Source: Yponomeuta sedellus (lineage: Eukaryota; Arthropoda; Insecta; Lepidoptera; Yponomeutidae). Taken from it: a stretch of 64,000 nt of DNA. Made by a program: the position numbers and the translations under genes. The DNA is taken from positions 21,553,805 through 21,617,804 of the forward strand of contig OW203736.1 of the NCBI GenBank assembly GCA_934045075.1, read 5' to 3'. A model generated the notes under the pieces. The model was given only the letters and a program-made list of their open reading frames with translations, was not told the origin of the DNA and searched no databases. Of the stretch, positions 30,609-41,100 are shown in pieces (positions within the stretch are counted from its first letter, which is position 1; the number at the start of each line of letters is the position of its first letter).

Positions 30609-30611
30609 TTA

Positions 30612-30745
30612 TGGGGACAAAAAAAGCCCAGGTCTTGGATGTTTACATGTTTGTGATGTCGTTGTTTCTGACTCCCACGACACAGGGTTTCGTAGTATGG
30701 GGCCAGAAGCAATGTATGTGATTGTATGTAAATTTTATGTTATGA
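30612..30745 (+). repeat. SINE-B body, 5'-truncated
   Basis: 'cccaggtcttggatgtttac', 'gtgatgtcgttgtttctgac', 'cgacacagggtttcgtagta' and 'agaagcaatgtatgtg'. Confidence 0.78.
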
Positions 30746-30948
30746 TTGTAGATTTCTGCGTAATCGAACGTTGTGTAGTATCGGAACGCAGCCCTAATTG
30801 TGGCGCCCCTGGCGGATATTATTAGCAACTGGATCAGCCATTGTTAGCTATTGTAATGAGTTTGTTTTTATCCGATTAAATTCATTATTATTGTTAGGAA
30901 AGCAACCCACAACAATGATGATGATGAAACTTGTCTAGTTTGACTCAC

Positions 30949-31128
30949 CTCGGCCCTTGAGTATGAGGTGCGGGGAAGCAAGCGGCGTGAGCGCCAGTAC
31001 GTCCAACAAATCGGCTTGGCTGAGGCCGGCACGGTCGGCCAGCGCCAAACCTTCGGCCAAGGCCGCCAGCGATACTCCGCCAACCACTTGCAACACCGAG
31101 TTCATTTTGGACGCGTTGCCGATGTCGC
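30949..31128 (-). CDS. GLYR1: GLYR1/NDF homologue, fourth exon in window
   Basis: Acceptor 'cctctttttccag', donor GTGAGT at 30948-30943, 180 nt. It contains 'GDIGNASKMNSVLQVVGG' and 'AALAEGLALADRAGLSQADL', matching the inter-domain helix of GLYR1. In active family members the catalytic Lys follows 'AKM' and the Asn lies four residues on. Here these positions read Asn and Gln, consistent with GLYR1 being a pseudo-dehydrogenase. Plus-strand open frames over the same bases are shadows. Confidence 0.9.
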
Positions 31129-31448
31129 CTGGAAAAAGAGGTGCGGTTAACTCAGCGTATTTCATCGCATTGTCATCGTAAGAATGTCTGGAGCAAGTTG
31201 CTTTTACCAAAAACTTCGCCAATTGTACTATGTACCCTTGTAAATATTTTGTTTGTTTTTTTTCCAGTATACAATTAAGAATATTATTATCTTGTTTTTT
31301 GCGTGAATCCAGAGGACAAGCGTAATACTTGGAATCGGAATTTTCAAATTTTATTTCACAGAAGTCACTTATTAAACACCGCCATCGGTCAAGCCCGAAT
31401 ATAAGGACATTCGTTTGTAATTTCGGACTGCCGTCTAGATTTTGTAAG

Positions 31449-31602
31449 GCTCATTTCGTTTATACTATTTTTATTTTTAATGCACTAACCCGTGCTAAGG
31501 ACAATTTTAAAACCCTATTTAGAGGCTAGAAATTCCACCCATGCCGGGATTCGAACCCGCGACCTCTGGCTATCCGTGCCAGATATAGTGCTCATTTCGT
31601 TT
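31449..31602 (-). repeat. SINE-A copy, 5'-truncated, 13-bp target duplication
   Basis: Target duplication 'gctcatttcgttt' at 31449-31461 and 31590-31602. It runs from within the tRNA-like part to the full tail. This is the one simple, non-inverted copy with clear ends, and it shows the true 3' end (tail 'gtgcattaaaaataaaaata'). Confidence 0.9.
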
Positions 31603-32017
31603 GTTTTTTTAAGAACGCCAGAACGGCTGAACGGATATGGAACACATTTGGCACAGATACAGTAAAACCTAGAATAGCACATAAGCTATTACCACAGGGT
31701 CAGTGGTCTCCTGTTGGTATTGTAACGTAACGGGGTAAGACCCATAGGCCTCTTTCATAAAACAACAATTGATGGTTCTGTAAAAATTCTACGTACTATC
31801 AGCTAGAGTTGCGGTGCATCACTTATGAAACTTTTTCGCTTGCAGCTTGCATCTTCGTTGGTCCCTCCCCAGGGCTTTGTTTATTTTTTGTCGACTTCCA
31901 AACACAAATTGTTTTATGAGCGAACACAGTTCGGATGCATCTGGGCGTTGCAGGGCGAAACAAACCTTAATATGATCCACCGCAATCCTGGCAGGTACAT
32001 TGCAAAGTCGAATAACT

Positions 32018-32349
32018 CATAGATTATATTATTTTTTTGAATGCACTAACCCGTGCTATAAGAACAACTTTAAAAACCTATTTAGATGCTAAAAAAAAGA
32101 ATATAATCATGTGGGTACAGCGATATCATTCCGATGTAAAACCTAACTGCAAGGTAGGTACTCGGGCCTGTATTGTGATGCAAATTACTTCAGCCAGATC
32201 TAGCTGCCTGTACGTAATACAGAGAGTATTGTAGTCGCCCATTAGCTCAGTTGGCAGAGCGCTGGCACGGATAGCCAGAGGTCGCGGGTTCGAGTCCCGG
32301 CATGGGTGGAGTTTTTAGCCTCTAAATAGGTTTTAAAACCCCATAGATT
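32018..32349 (+). repeat. SINE-A copy, longest 5' part, inverted tail at left
   Basis: Target duplication 'catagatt' at 32018-32025 and 32342-32349. An inverted tail ('atgcactaacccgtgctata', 'aacctatttagatgcta') is followed by the full body from 'ataatcatgtgggtacagcg' and the tRNA-like segment 32237-32308 (cleanest copy: D arm gctc/gagc, anticodon stem ctggc/gccag with loop acggata). The forward copy stops at 'cctctaaataggtttt' without its tail. It lies inside a GLYR1 intron. Confidence 0.88.
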
Positions 32350-32457
32350 TATAAGTAGGAACACTCAGCTGAATTATAGTTCTATGAAACGGCACCCGGG
32401 GTTCTGCATGACACGCTGTAAGATGGTCAGTATATGTTTGGAGACGAGCACTACTAC

Positions 32458-32581
32458 CAAGGTAAAAGGAGTTCTTGCTCATGGCCTTGAAGCAGGACTG
32501 GCAGTCGTCGAACAGCGTGCGGTCGCCGGCCGCCAGGATGATCAGCGTGCCCTCCTCCGCTTGCGTTTTACTGCCCTGGAT
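32458..32581 (-). CDS. GLYR1: GLYR1/NDF homologue, third exon in window
   Basis: Acceptor '...ctggttccag' before 32581, donor GTAGTA at 32457-32452, 41 codons + 1 nt. It encodes 'IQGSKTQAEEGTLIILAAGD', then 'DCQSCFKAMSKNSFYLG', the strand-turn region after the Rossmann core. It joins the neighbouring exons in phase on both sides. The plus open frame 32384-32617 is its shadow. Confidence 0.9.
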
Positions 32582-33243
32582 CTGGAACCAGAGGAGCAGG
32601 GGTTGTTCGCGACATAGGTTTTTATTGTGGCAACATTAAGTTACATTATTATGTTGTCACTATTGTATATGGAGTTCGTGCTTTGCCGCTCCCGCACGCG
32701 GTTTATTTAATTTTATAATATAGTCTTAAAAATAGTAAATCTCGGTTTTCATTAATCACCAGGCTTCTAAAGGCTAAGTACAGTACACTCAACCACAAGT
32801 GTGTCCCACATGCTTTTTGGTCCTTCGAGCCGGAAGTTATTGATACATAGCTAGAGAACCCTCCTCCTAAGCCCTGGAGGTAACAGTTACTTCAAGTCTT
32901 CTAAAACTACGTAGATTTTTGAAAAGCTTTTTCTTCCTCTTGTCCAAAAAATTATGAGAAAAATTATGGACCTGGAACAGTAAGTTTTCCGGACTTCCTA
33001 CTAAATCATTGGGTGTTAAATAAGAAAGTTATTCGTGATGTCCTTTTTTTAGGCTTTAGGGTATCGAACATAAAAAAGGAAAATACAAAGATATTTCTTA
33101 ACCTAAGAGTACACAAGGCCGCCTCATCACTAATAGTGATCTCTTCAAAAACAACCTATACTCGTGTTTGAAATCTAGCGCGTTTGGCAAGTACCTACAT
33201 CTGGCCCATTTAATATATAAATACTAAGTACAGCAGCTGTACT

Positions 33244-33290
33244 TACTTGAGGAAGTTAAAGTCAGCTGCTGACTTCAACTTCCTCAAGTA
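33244..33290. repeat. Hairpin with 23-bp arms
   Basis: 'tacttgaggaagttaaagtc' + 'agc' against its reverse complement with one mismatch and a 1-bp spacer, in a GLYR1 intron. Confidence 0.85.
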
Positions 33291-33428
33291 TCCCTTCGCA
33301 AGTATCCTCAATATCTTATTCCCATGGGAAAAACGATAAACCGCGGGTAACACCGCGGGGCACAGCTAGTAAGGTGTAAGACAAAGTGCTGTTCCTAAAT
33401 AACATGGTATTTTTGCAAGCATCCCTAC

Positions 33429-33572
33429 CTGAGCCTCGAGGTAGCGTCCGCCCTTAGTCCCGATAGCCTCGACGATATCGTGCGACGTGTCGGCGTCTAT
33501 AGACGTCATCTCCACGTAACCTTTGTTCTCCAGCGACGGGCAATGCAGCACGCCGCAGTTGCCGAAGACCAT
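33429..33572 (-). CDS. GLYR1: GLYR1/NDF homologue, second exon in window
   Basis: Exactly 48 codons. Acceptor 'gctttcttgcctgcag', donor GTAGGG. 'MVFGNCGVLHCPSLENKGYV' and 'EMTSIDADTSHDI...GGRYLEAQ' match the substrate-binding loop and the 'vDMSTvdp' strand of the family; the Met here is internal, not a start. Confidence 0.9.
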
Positions 33573-33714
33573 CTGCAGGCAAGAAAGCGTGTGGTGTTAC
33601 TATTGATCAATTTACAGTGAAGAGTTATGGAATAAACGTATTCCATCGTTCGTAATTTGCTCGCTACATGAGAACGAAAACATATCTACTGAGGAAATGG
33701 TTGTATGAGACTTT

Positions 33715-33925
33715 CATTTACTTCAACAGCGCTTGCAACCGCCAACCTGCGGTGGATTTGTATGGTCCATACTCTCATAATTCTCTCTGAGAGTAGGATG
33801 TACCCAAGGATTTTCGGATGTACCCCTTCAGACGGACTGAAGGCTGATTATGTTATTTAATTTATTCATTCCTCTATCTCTCTCTGAGAGAAGGCCTGTG
33901 GGTTGCAGTGGGACGTTGATAGCCT
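33715..33925 (+). repeat. SINE-C fragment with tandem tail
   Basis: 'cgcttgcaaccgccaacctg', 'ccatactctcataattctct', and 'tctctgagagaaggcctgtg' with 'gcagtgggacg'. The tail motif occurs twice. Confidence 0.7.
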
Positions 33926-34719
33926 GAATAAAAAAAAAATCATTCATAATTAAAAAAAAATGTTGTTCCATCACTTTTTTTATCTACATTTTATTTAGGG
34001 GCTTTTGCACCTTATGGAACCATATCAGCCCCATTGATCACTTGACAAGAACTAGTTACCTACCTAAGCCCTAGGGTTTTTTTTTACATTAAATCGGTGG
34101 AAAAAGAGGTATAATCATGGTGTTTGTAAACCTATTCAAATGAGTTCGAGTAGAACGATGTTATGGAAAACTGTAAATAAATTGTACTTCCTTACTGTGT
34201 TCTGTTCTGACTAAGTTAAATGCCAGTAAGCCTAATTGGTCCACTTTATAGGTATCTAAAGTTTAACTCAAACCTCTTTGTGTATTTTCCTTTGTGCAAA
34301 AAGGGATTAATAATAATAGCCCTTTTAGAGTACAACATAATCTATTTCTATACCATACGCAAAATCATTCTAGAGCGTATTATGATAGGACAAAGGCTAG
34401 GCATAGGTAAAGGTCACCGACGGTCCCTCCGACCCCACTTTACGACCTTCAACTGGGTTGAATGTCAGTAGATATGGTTAAGAGGTTACAGTTCCGTGGT
34501 CGACACGGTTGGCTGATCTTAAGATTGCGCTAAAATATAACGGTGTTATTTACTAAACCACTCCTATAATGCAGTTTATTTATGCAGTTTCGGCTTTCTC
34601 TTTATCGCAGACTGTTAAACTGCATTTGAGTAATGCTTAAGGAAGATAATTTGATTAAAAGTATTTTTACTGTACACACTAAAAAATATCACAGAGACTA
34701 CAGTTAGAAAGACGTTAAC

Positions 34720-34870
34720 GGCCACGGTGGCGTAGCGGTTTGGCACGATGACTGTAAAACCTCAGGTCTCGGGTTCGATCCCCGGCCGGGTCAAACTAGG
34801 AAATGAACTTTTCTAGTTAGTCTCGGGTCTTGGATGTTATCTACGTAATTATTGTATTTAAATTTATCGT
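34720..34870 (+). repeat. tRNA-headed SINE (different head)
   Basis: tRNA-like 34720-34792: A box 'ggtggcgtagcggtttgg', B box 'gggttcgatccccgg'. It is followed by 'agtctcgggtcttggatgtt', related to the SINE-B body. Confidence 0.7.
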
Positions 34871-35034
34871 CGAGTTAGCACCTGTAACACAAGTCATTTA
34901 GTTGTAACTATTATCTAATCTGTGGTAATATGTCCATAAACATTTATTAATAATTTAAAGGAAGAGGTGCAATAGACGACCCTATTGCTGATAGAGATTT
35001 CTGGAATTGTGTTTTTATAAGGACAGTAAAATTT

Positions 35035-35230
35035 TTAGTTTGTGAAGTTACAGTAGCAACCACCGGAATCCGGAAATGAAGAGGCCTATACCCATCAGTG
35101 GGGTTTACAGGGTTGATGATGATGATGATGATGAAGTTACAGTAGCAACCACTCGCTGTGAAGGAAAACGTCGTGATGAAACCAGAGTGTCGCGGAGAGC
35201 GCTTGACTGCCAACTATCTTGAACATGTTG
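35035..35230 (+). repeat. SINE-C fragment with gat repeat
   Basis: 'gttacagtagcaaccac' occurs twice (35045 and 35137). Between them lie 'cccatcagtggggtttacag' and a gat run. Then 'ctgtgaaggaaaacgtcgtg' and a diverged body. A nested or tandem insertion. Confidence 0.65.
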
Positions 35231-35858
35231 GCTGAAGATATTCTAAGATCGTTTTACCCTAACATCAGGATGTCTATTGTTCATTGACGTCGTACTTCCT
35301 ATGTATTTCCCTGATATTCTGTGTGTCCCAAGACGTTGGTCGATGGCTACGCATTAGACGAAGCGTGCCAAATTTTCCATATAAGGTGCTGTACACTTGG
35401 CTTACGTAATACAGTTATACAAGGTGTTATTAAAAAAAGGGAAAACGTAAAGAAACTGTTTCTTCAGTATCGACTAGTATTATGTTATCTGTGGTATCGA
35501 TAATGTTAAAAAAAACTTCCTATAAACAAAAGCATAGAAAATATATATTTTTTTGTATTTTAAACTGTTTTAAACCTGACGGGGATAGTGAAAATAAGAG
35601 ATTTTATCTGTTTTTTTAAGTGGTGCAATTTTATTCATAGAAAACTATGAAAGAAAGAAAAAGAAAGAAAGAAATTTTTCTTTTCTACTAAAGAAACTGT
35701 TGACACTGTCTGTGTAATTTGATTTTTTTGTGTAGAATAAACTGTATAGAGAACATTTTATTGAATACGCTATTTTGTAGTAAATACATGGCTATCTTTA
35801 GAACTCCTTTAGTAACAATTTCTATAAGCATGATAGAAGTGTAATAAAATTATTTAGT

Positions 35859-36135
35859 AAAGTTATAGTATTTAAAAACCTATTTAGAGGCTAAAAATTT
35901 CACCCATGCCGGGATTCGAACCCGCAACCTCTGGCTATCCGTACCAGCGCTCTACCAATTGAGCCAATGGGCGACTCACGGCATCAGTGAAATTTCGAAC
36001 CTCTTTACAATATTCTCTGTATTACGTACAGAATCCCGGCATGGGTGAAATTTTTAGCCTCTAAATAGGTTTTTAAATTTGTTCCTTAGCACGGGTTAGT
36101 GCATTAAAAATAAAAATAGTGTAAAAGTTATAGTA
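35859..36135. repeat. SINE-A fold-back copy with 12-bp target duplication, inside a SINE-C
   Basis: Target duplication 'aaagttatagta' at 35859-35870 and 36124-36135. The left part is the reverse complement of tail-proximal sequence, the whole tRNA-like part and body to 'gtacgtaatacag'. The right part is forward from 'aatcccggcatgggtgaaat' to the tail. The duplicated target is the start of the SINE-C that continues at 36136. Confidence 0.92.
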
Positions 36136-36265
36136 GCAATACCACTCGGTACAAATACCGCAGCGCTTAAAATTTCCAATCCGCGGTGGGCACGCGTGGT
36201 CACTAAGCCCATACTCTCTCTTTCTTTCTGAGAGAAGGCCTGTCTCCTGGAGTGGGAAGTCGATT
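36136..36265 (+). repeat. SINE-C continued after the SINE-A insertion
   Basis: 'gcaataccactcggta', 'cagcgcttaaaatttccaat', 'gggcacgcgtggtcactaag' and 'tctgagagaaggcctgtctc'. Confidence 0.8.
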
Positions 36266-37095
36266 AAAAAAGATGTGAAAAAGTGCCAAGTACCAAAATA
36301 ACGATGAAAAAGCCTCTTTCTAGCAAGCATTAACATTACTTTTAGTAATAAGACCGCCAATTGTACCTTAATCTGTATCTTCTTATTTTCTAAATTGTAA
36401 TTCCTGGTGTGCAATAAAGTATATTCATTTCATTTCATTTTCATTTCATTTCATTAACAAACGGAACGTGTTATAAGTCGTCCACCATACACGCCTAGCC
36501 TAGTAGGGGCATACATTACACTTTTATATTCTTTCTGATCAGTTCATAACGCATACAAATATTCCAACTAATTATCTTTTTTGAACTAAAACTATACTAC
36601 ACACACACACAAACACACACACCCAATTTGGTTTTTTTCCATTTTTTTATTTCAAAGACGCTGATTACCTCTCTTTCTTTCTGAGATAATGCCTATCGCC
36701 TGCTGTGGGATGTAGATTAAAAAAGATATGAAAAAAATACTAATTACTAAAAAAAAGCCTCTTTCTAGAAAGCATTAACAAACGAAATGTGTTATAAATA
36801 AGTCGCCCACCATACACGCCTAGCCTAGTAGGGACATCAATTACACTTTTATATTCTTTCTGATCAGTTCATAATGCATACAAATATTCCAACTATTTGT
36901 CTTTTTTGAACTTAAACTATGATAGCACAACGTGGCGCTCATAAGGGCAGGGCTACGTCCAGCAGTGGACTAGTATAGCCCACAGAACATGTATAGCCTG
37001 ACGACGAACTTAAACTACACTACACATTATCAACTACACACACACCTAATTTGTTTTTTTTTTACTTATTTTTTTATTTCAATAATGGTGGTTAC
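36214..37095. repeat. Intronic tandem duplication reaching a GLYR1 splice donor
   Basis: Two units, about 36214-36672 and 36670-37095, share 'ctctctttctttctgaga', 'gcctctttctag', 'caccatacacgcctagccta', 'acttttatattctttctgat' and 'ttttttatttcaa'. Unit 1 ends 'gctgattacctct', unit 2 ends at the real donor 'gtggttacctctt'. Unit 1 has an extra block with an ATTTC run; unit 2 has an extra repeat tail at about 36930-37000. Confidence 0.78.
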
Positions 37096-37206
37096 CTCTT
37101 TGGCGGCCTGTGGGTCGGCGACGCAGGAGAAGGTGATGTCAGCCTCCTCCACCACATCGCACGGAGTCACCGCTACAGTGGCTCCCACCTTCTCGAAGTC
37201 CTTGCA
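37096..37206 (-). CDS. GLYR1: GLYR1/NDF homologue, most 5' exon found
   Basis: 37 codons, acceptor 'tctattgtccgcag', donor GTAACC at 37095-37090. 'CKDFEKVGATVAVTPCDVVE' and 'EADITFSCVADPQAAKE' follow directly on from where the Rossmann GxGxxG strand should be. The exons for the glycine-rich loop and for the N-terminal PWWP domain were not found between 37207 and 64000, so the gene either extends beyond the window or has very long introns. Confidence 0.88.
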
Positions 37207-38110
37207 CTGCGGACAATAGAAATGTTTGGATTAGTCGCTGTAAGTTTCGCAAATATTTTGACGCAGAAGAGAAATAACGATCTACATAAACATTGAACGA
37301 TATCGCAACCAGCAATCTGCTTCTAATGGATATGTTGCGTAGACGAGTTGCAAAGAAAAAAAATTAAGGGCGTAGGACACATTTTAAATCAACGATAAAT
37401 TCTTAAAACGGTCTCCTATAACGTGACTACAGCATAAAGAACCAAAAATATCAAAAGTGCAAGAAATTACTATGTATGGTTTTTAAAAACATTCCTTCTG
37501 TTAATGAATTTTGTAACATTCAACATTCATTTGTGTTTGGTTGGTAGTCGTGTAGCAATTTCCTGAAAACCAATACCCGAAACCGCTACCGCCATCTACC
37601 CCCAACTTCCCGCAGCACTTTAGTTCAAAGCGCGGTCTACAGATGGCGCCGCGCGTCCCGCGCCCACCGCCGAATCGATAAGAGCAAGCCACGCCAGCGA
37701 CACCAACGATCCGGCGCGACGACGCGTCAACGACCGCGCGGCGGCCATTTTGACTCGATGTGGAGCGGCAGAAGGTTTGCTAGCTCGAGGAAAAACAGCA
37801 GGAAGGCAACGAAAGATAAAAACTGATACGAAACCAACTAGAGAACGTATATTGTGTTGCTTACGAAAGTTAGGTGGCCTCAGAAATTACTAACGGTGTG
37901 GACAGAAATGAAAGTTAAAAGAAAGACAGGGCGTGATACGAAACTAGTGAAGAATTGGAAAAACAATTACGAATCAATTGATGAACCGACGAAGGCCTCG
38001 TATAGATTTGTGCACCCTGCAATATAGCACAAGCGAATCGGCAAACTAGATAACACTTCTGTCCCTGTTATGTGACGACCGCTCGGCGGCCATCTTGATA
38101 ACACATGCAA
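37207..38110. other. Sequence 5' of the last GLYR1 exon found, with GC-rich patch
   Basis: 37640-37760 is strongly CpG-rich for this window. 'cgcggcggccattttga' (37735) and 'ctcggcggccatcttga' (38088) are related words containing the GCCAT(C/T)TT core bound by YY1/Pho-type factors. It could be a promoter or first non-coding exon, but no coding frame supports this. Confidence 0.3.
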
Positions 38111-41100
38111 CTGGGAAAGCGAAATAAGCGAAATGTAATGTTTGCAAAAGAACGTAGAGGCTAGTTTCGTTCGAAGATGGTCAGGTAACGGTGACCGAAC
38201 AATACTTAACTTGCAGTTTTGCTGTTGGGTACTATTCTAAAGTATTGAGTAATTTATTATTACTCATGGCTTAACTATTTTGGTAATTAAACGTGGTATT
38301 TTTAAGTGTATCTATAACATTAACAAAGTCGTTAAGTCACCGATATTACGAAGTCTGCTAGGTGGTCACTGCACTCAAAGCACAGAAAATATTCCTAACA
38401 ATTAACGTTTGGCTCAAGCAAAATTATTGTAACATTCTTTGCCTATATTGGCATGTACCTAAAACAGCATTGAGGAAGCGTCGAACTATAAATAACAAGT
38501 GAGAATTACACTCGAATCGAACATTTTTACTTATTTGTAGGTCATCTATTTTTTTAGAGGGTGATGATCACAAGTGCTCGCTAACTTAAACCATCGATGT
38601 GTCTATTTCAGTAAGCCACCGGCACGCGCTGGGTGGTTTATTTTCACATAAGCGGGCGCAACTTGAGTTATTTCTGTGTATAATTTATTCGGCATTAGCT
38701 GTGGCATTAGTATGAAAATGTAAGCAGCCGACTAGCTGATTTTTGACAAATGAATGAGTTTTGGAGAAAATATGCACCCAAATTTGTGCTGAAATCTTCC
38801 ATCACAATCGGCCTTGTAATTGTTTGAACTGAGATGCAGAGTTTTGTCACTATGTGAAATACAGCATATTATATGTATTCAATTGAATGATAAAAACGCA
38901 AATTGTCGCTCGTCATAGAAGCCGTAGCTCGTTGGAAAGAGCGAAAAATGTTTGTCAGGAGGATCGTGGCAAATTCCAAACAATGGTCTGTCTAACCCTC
39001 CGTGGTCGAGGCATGAGTTTATGTATGGAAGCAAGTTCGGTTTGAGATTAAAGTAGCGAGCAACTGCCCAAAATAAACCTTTAAAAATACCCGACATGTT
39101 TTTGACGTGACCTTCATTATGGGTTTGTTCATTATGTGTGAATTCGCAATTACTTGCGTAATTACAATTCCGCCTCCTGGTATTTGCTCTGTTACACGGT
39201 TTTTGTACAATTTTTATACAAAAGATTGTGAAGAAAATATCTTTGTACAAGAATTACAAATTAAAGTCACAGCCCTAGATACACATCTCAATCCTCAATA
39301 TCAATAAACTTAATATACATCACCTGCTTTTAATGTTTATGTAACTCGCGGCTAAGTTGCTTACTGTAAGGATGCCTTGAATACCTATCTCGGTTTGCAC
39401 AGCGCAGAACCCGGCAAGATAGATTCCGTTGGCAATCAACGCGACCAGAAAACCAATACCCTGACCCTGCTTCAAGACTGCCTCGGCGTAGATTACCGCA
39501 ATGGTTCATTGTTTCTCGGTTTACTAACGGCCAGCCAGTAAGTAAGTACACCGCAATTTTGTAGGATTGATCGATCTGAGAAAGTGAGCAGTATTTGCTA
39601 TGGTATAAAAAGTGAAGTTCATGTCGGGTTATCAAATCATAACCCAAACATAAGCACAGTATATTAAGCTGCTGGCGGGAATCTTTCAATCCAATTGAGG
39701 CTGAAATGTAGTATGGACTGACGAACAGCTGTGATGACAAAAAAAGTCGCAGTAAATTGTTTAAGCGTTTGGAGAATGTTCTTTGCCCCGAATCGCGCTG
39801 TGACGTCTGTCGCTACCGAAGGTCAATTAAAATGTTTGCCACGATTCTCAAGTCACCACTGTTCGTTAAGTATTAGAGTTCATATTGGAATGTTTCTTCT
39901 GAAGTAAATAAGCGTTCGTCTATATGTATTATAAATGTTTTTTGTTTTTTTGCGCAGATCAGATGTTTTTAAATCATAAATAGAATTATGGACCCGGTGC
40001 ACAAAATATCACTAAATATTCTTGCATTGTAACTCATATTTTAGTCCTTATGAACGCAAATAAAACACCTTGTGGGTACGATGGACAGATGCTTTGTCAG
40101 GAAAATTAATTGTATATGATCAGTAAATCAGTTCATCATTTTTAGTCCGCAGAATATACAAATGAGCAGCAAGACATGGTCAGCAAATAAACCAAATGAG
40201 GTATTTTTGATCAGTGTAATAATTATTTGGTCACCAAAGCAGATAATTGATCAGCAATATTATTACTTGTTTAGCATAGGGAATCGGTGATTTTATGGCT
40301 TTTTCGCCCCTTTTTTTAAAAAAAAGGATACGCAATATTCCATCCCATTTGCTTCTTCTTCAGGCTATATTAGTCCACTGCTGGACATAGCCCTCCCATT
40401 TGCTTACCAAAATTAATTCTACGGCTTGCAAAAACTAAATAATATATAACTCCTAATATTCTGATCTATTTAAGATCATTTTAGAATGATCTGCTCGTCG
40501 TTTTTAAATTTTCCGCTGCAGAATGAAGGATTCTAGTCTTTGATTATCATAATATAATTTAAGTGTCGGAACTAGCAATATAATCCCGTTACATTGAACG
40601 ATAATGGAAACAGTGGCCAGACCGCTCGATAAAATGACACAGACATTGCAGTGTTCACTCGCCCTACTTCGAACCCCACGCAACACACGGAAGCCAAAAT
40701 CATTGTAGCATGCAAGTAACTTGCGAAATTACAAAGTAGGTACACACCGACATCCTTTCTAATTAATCTAACCTTTGCAGTAATAAATAAACAGACATGT
40801 TTTTAATGCAGTGACTAATAGACACCCGTTACGGTGCTAATTCTTTTTACCAGTCTTTGAGCTCCACATCAGCTTCTGCGCACGTTATCTGTTCCTAAAA
40901 CAATTCGTCTGCCTACCATAAACAGGAAATATCCGTATAACTACAGTGCCAGCTTCCCCGATTCACTATCTAACTACATATTACATCACACAGATTGTTT
41001 TTGTAGCAAATTGCAAGGTTGCTGCCAAATCATAGAAGCAGCAAATTTTATTGTTTTTGCTGCGTGTGTTCGCTAGTGTTATTGCAGATAGACAATGAAA

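Noticed and set aside
30957..31181. Plus-strand frames over GLYR1 exon sequence
   Set aside because: Shadows of the GC-rich GLYR1 exon on the minus strand.
32384..32617. 77-codon plus-strand gene
   Set aside because: Antisense to the GLYR1 exon 32458-32581, which has splice sites and family motifs.
37501..37692. 63-codon minus frame as the missing Rossmann exon of GLYR1
   Set aside because: Gly-rich, but it lacks a GxGxxG context with the flanking strand and helix pattern, and has no proper donor joining to 37206.
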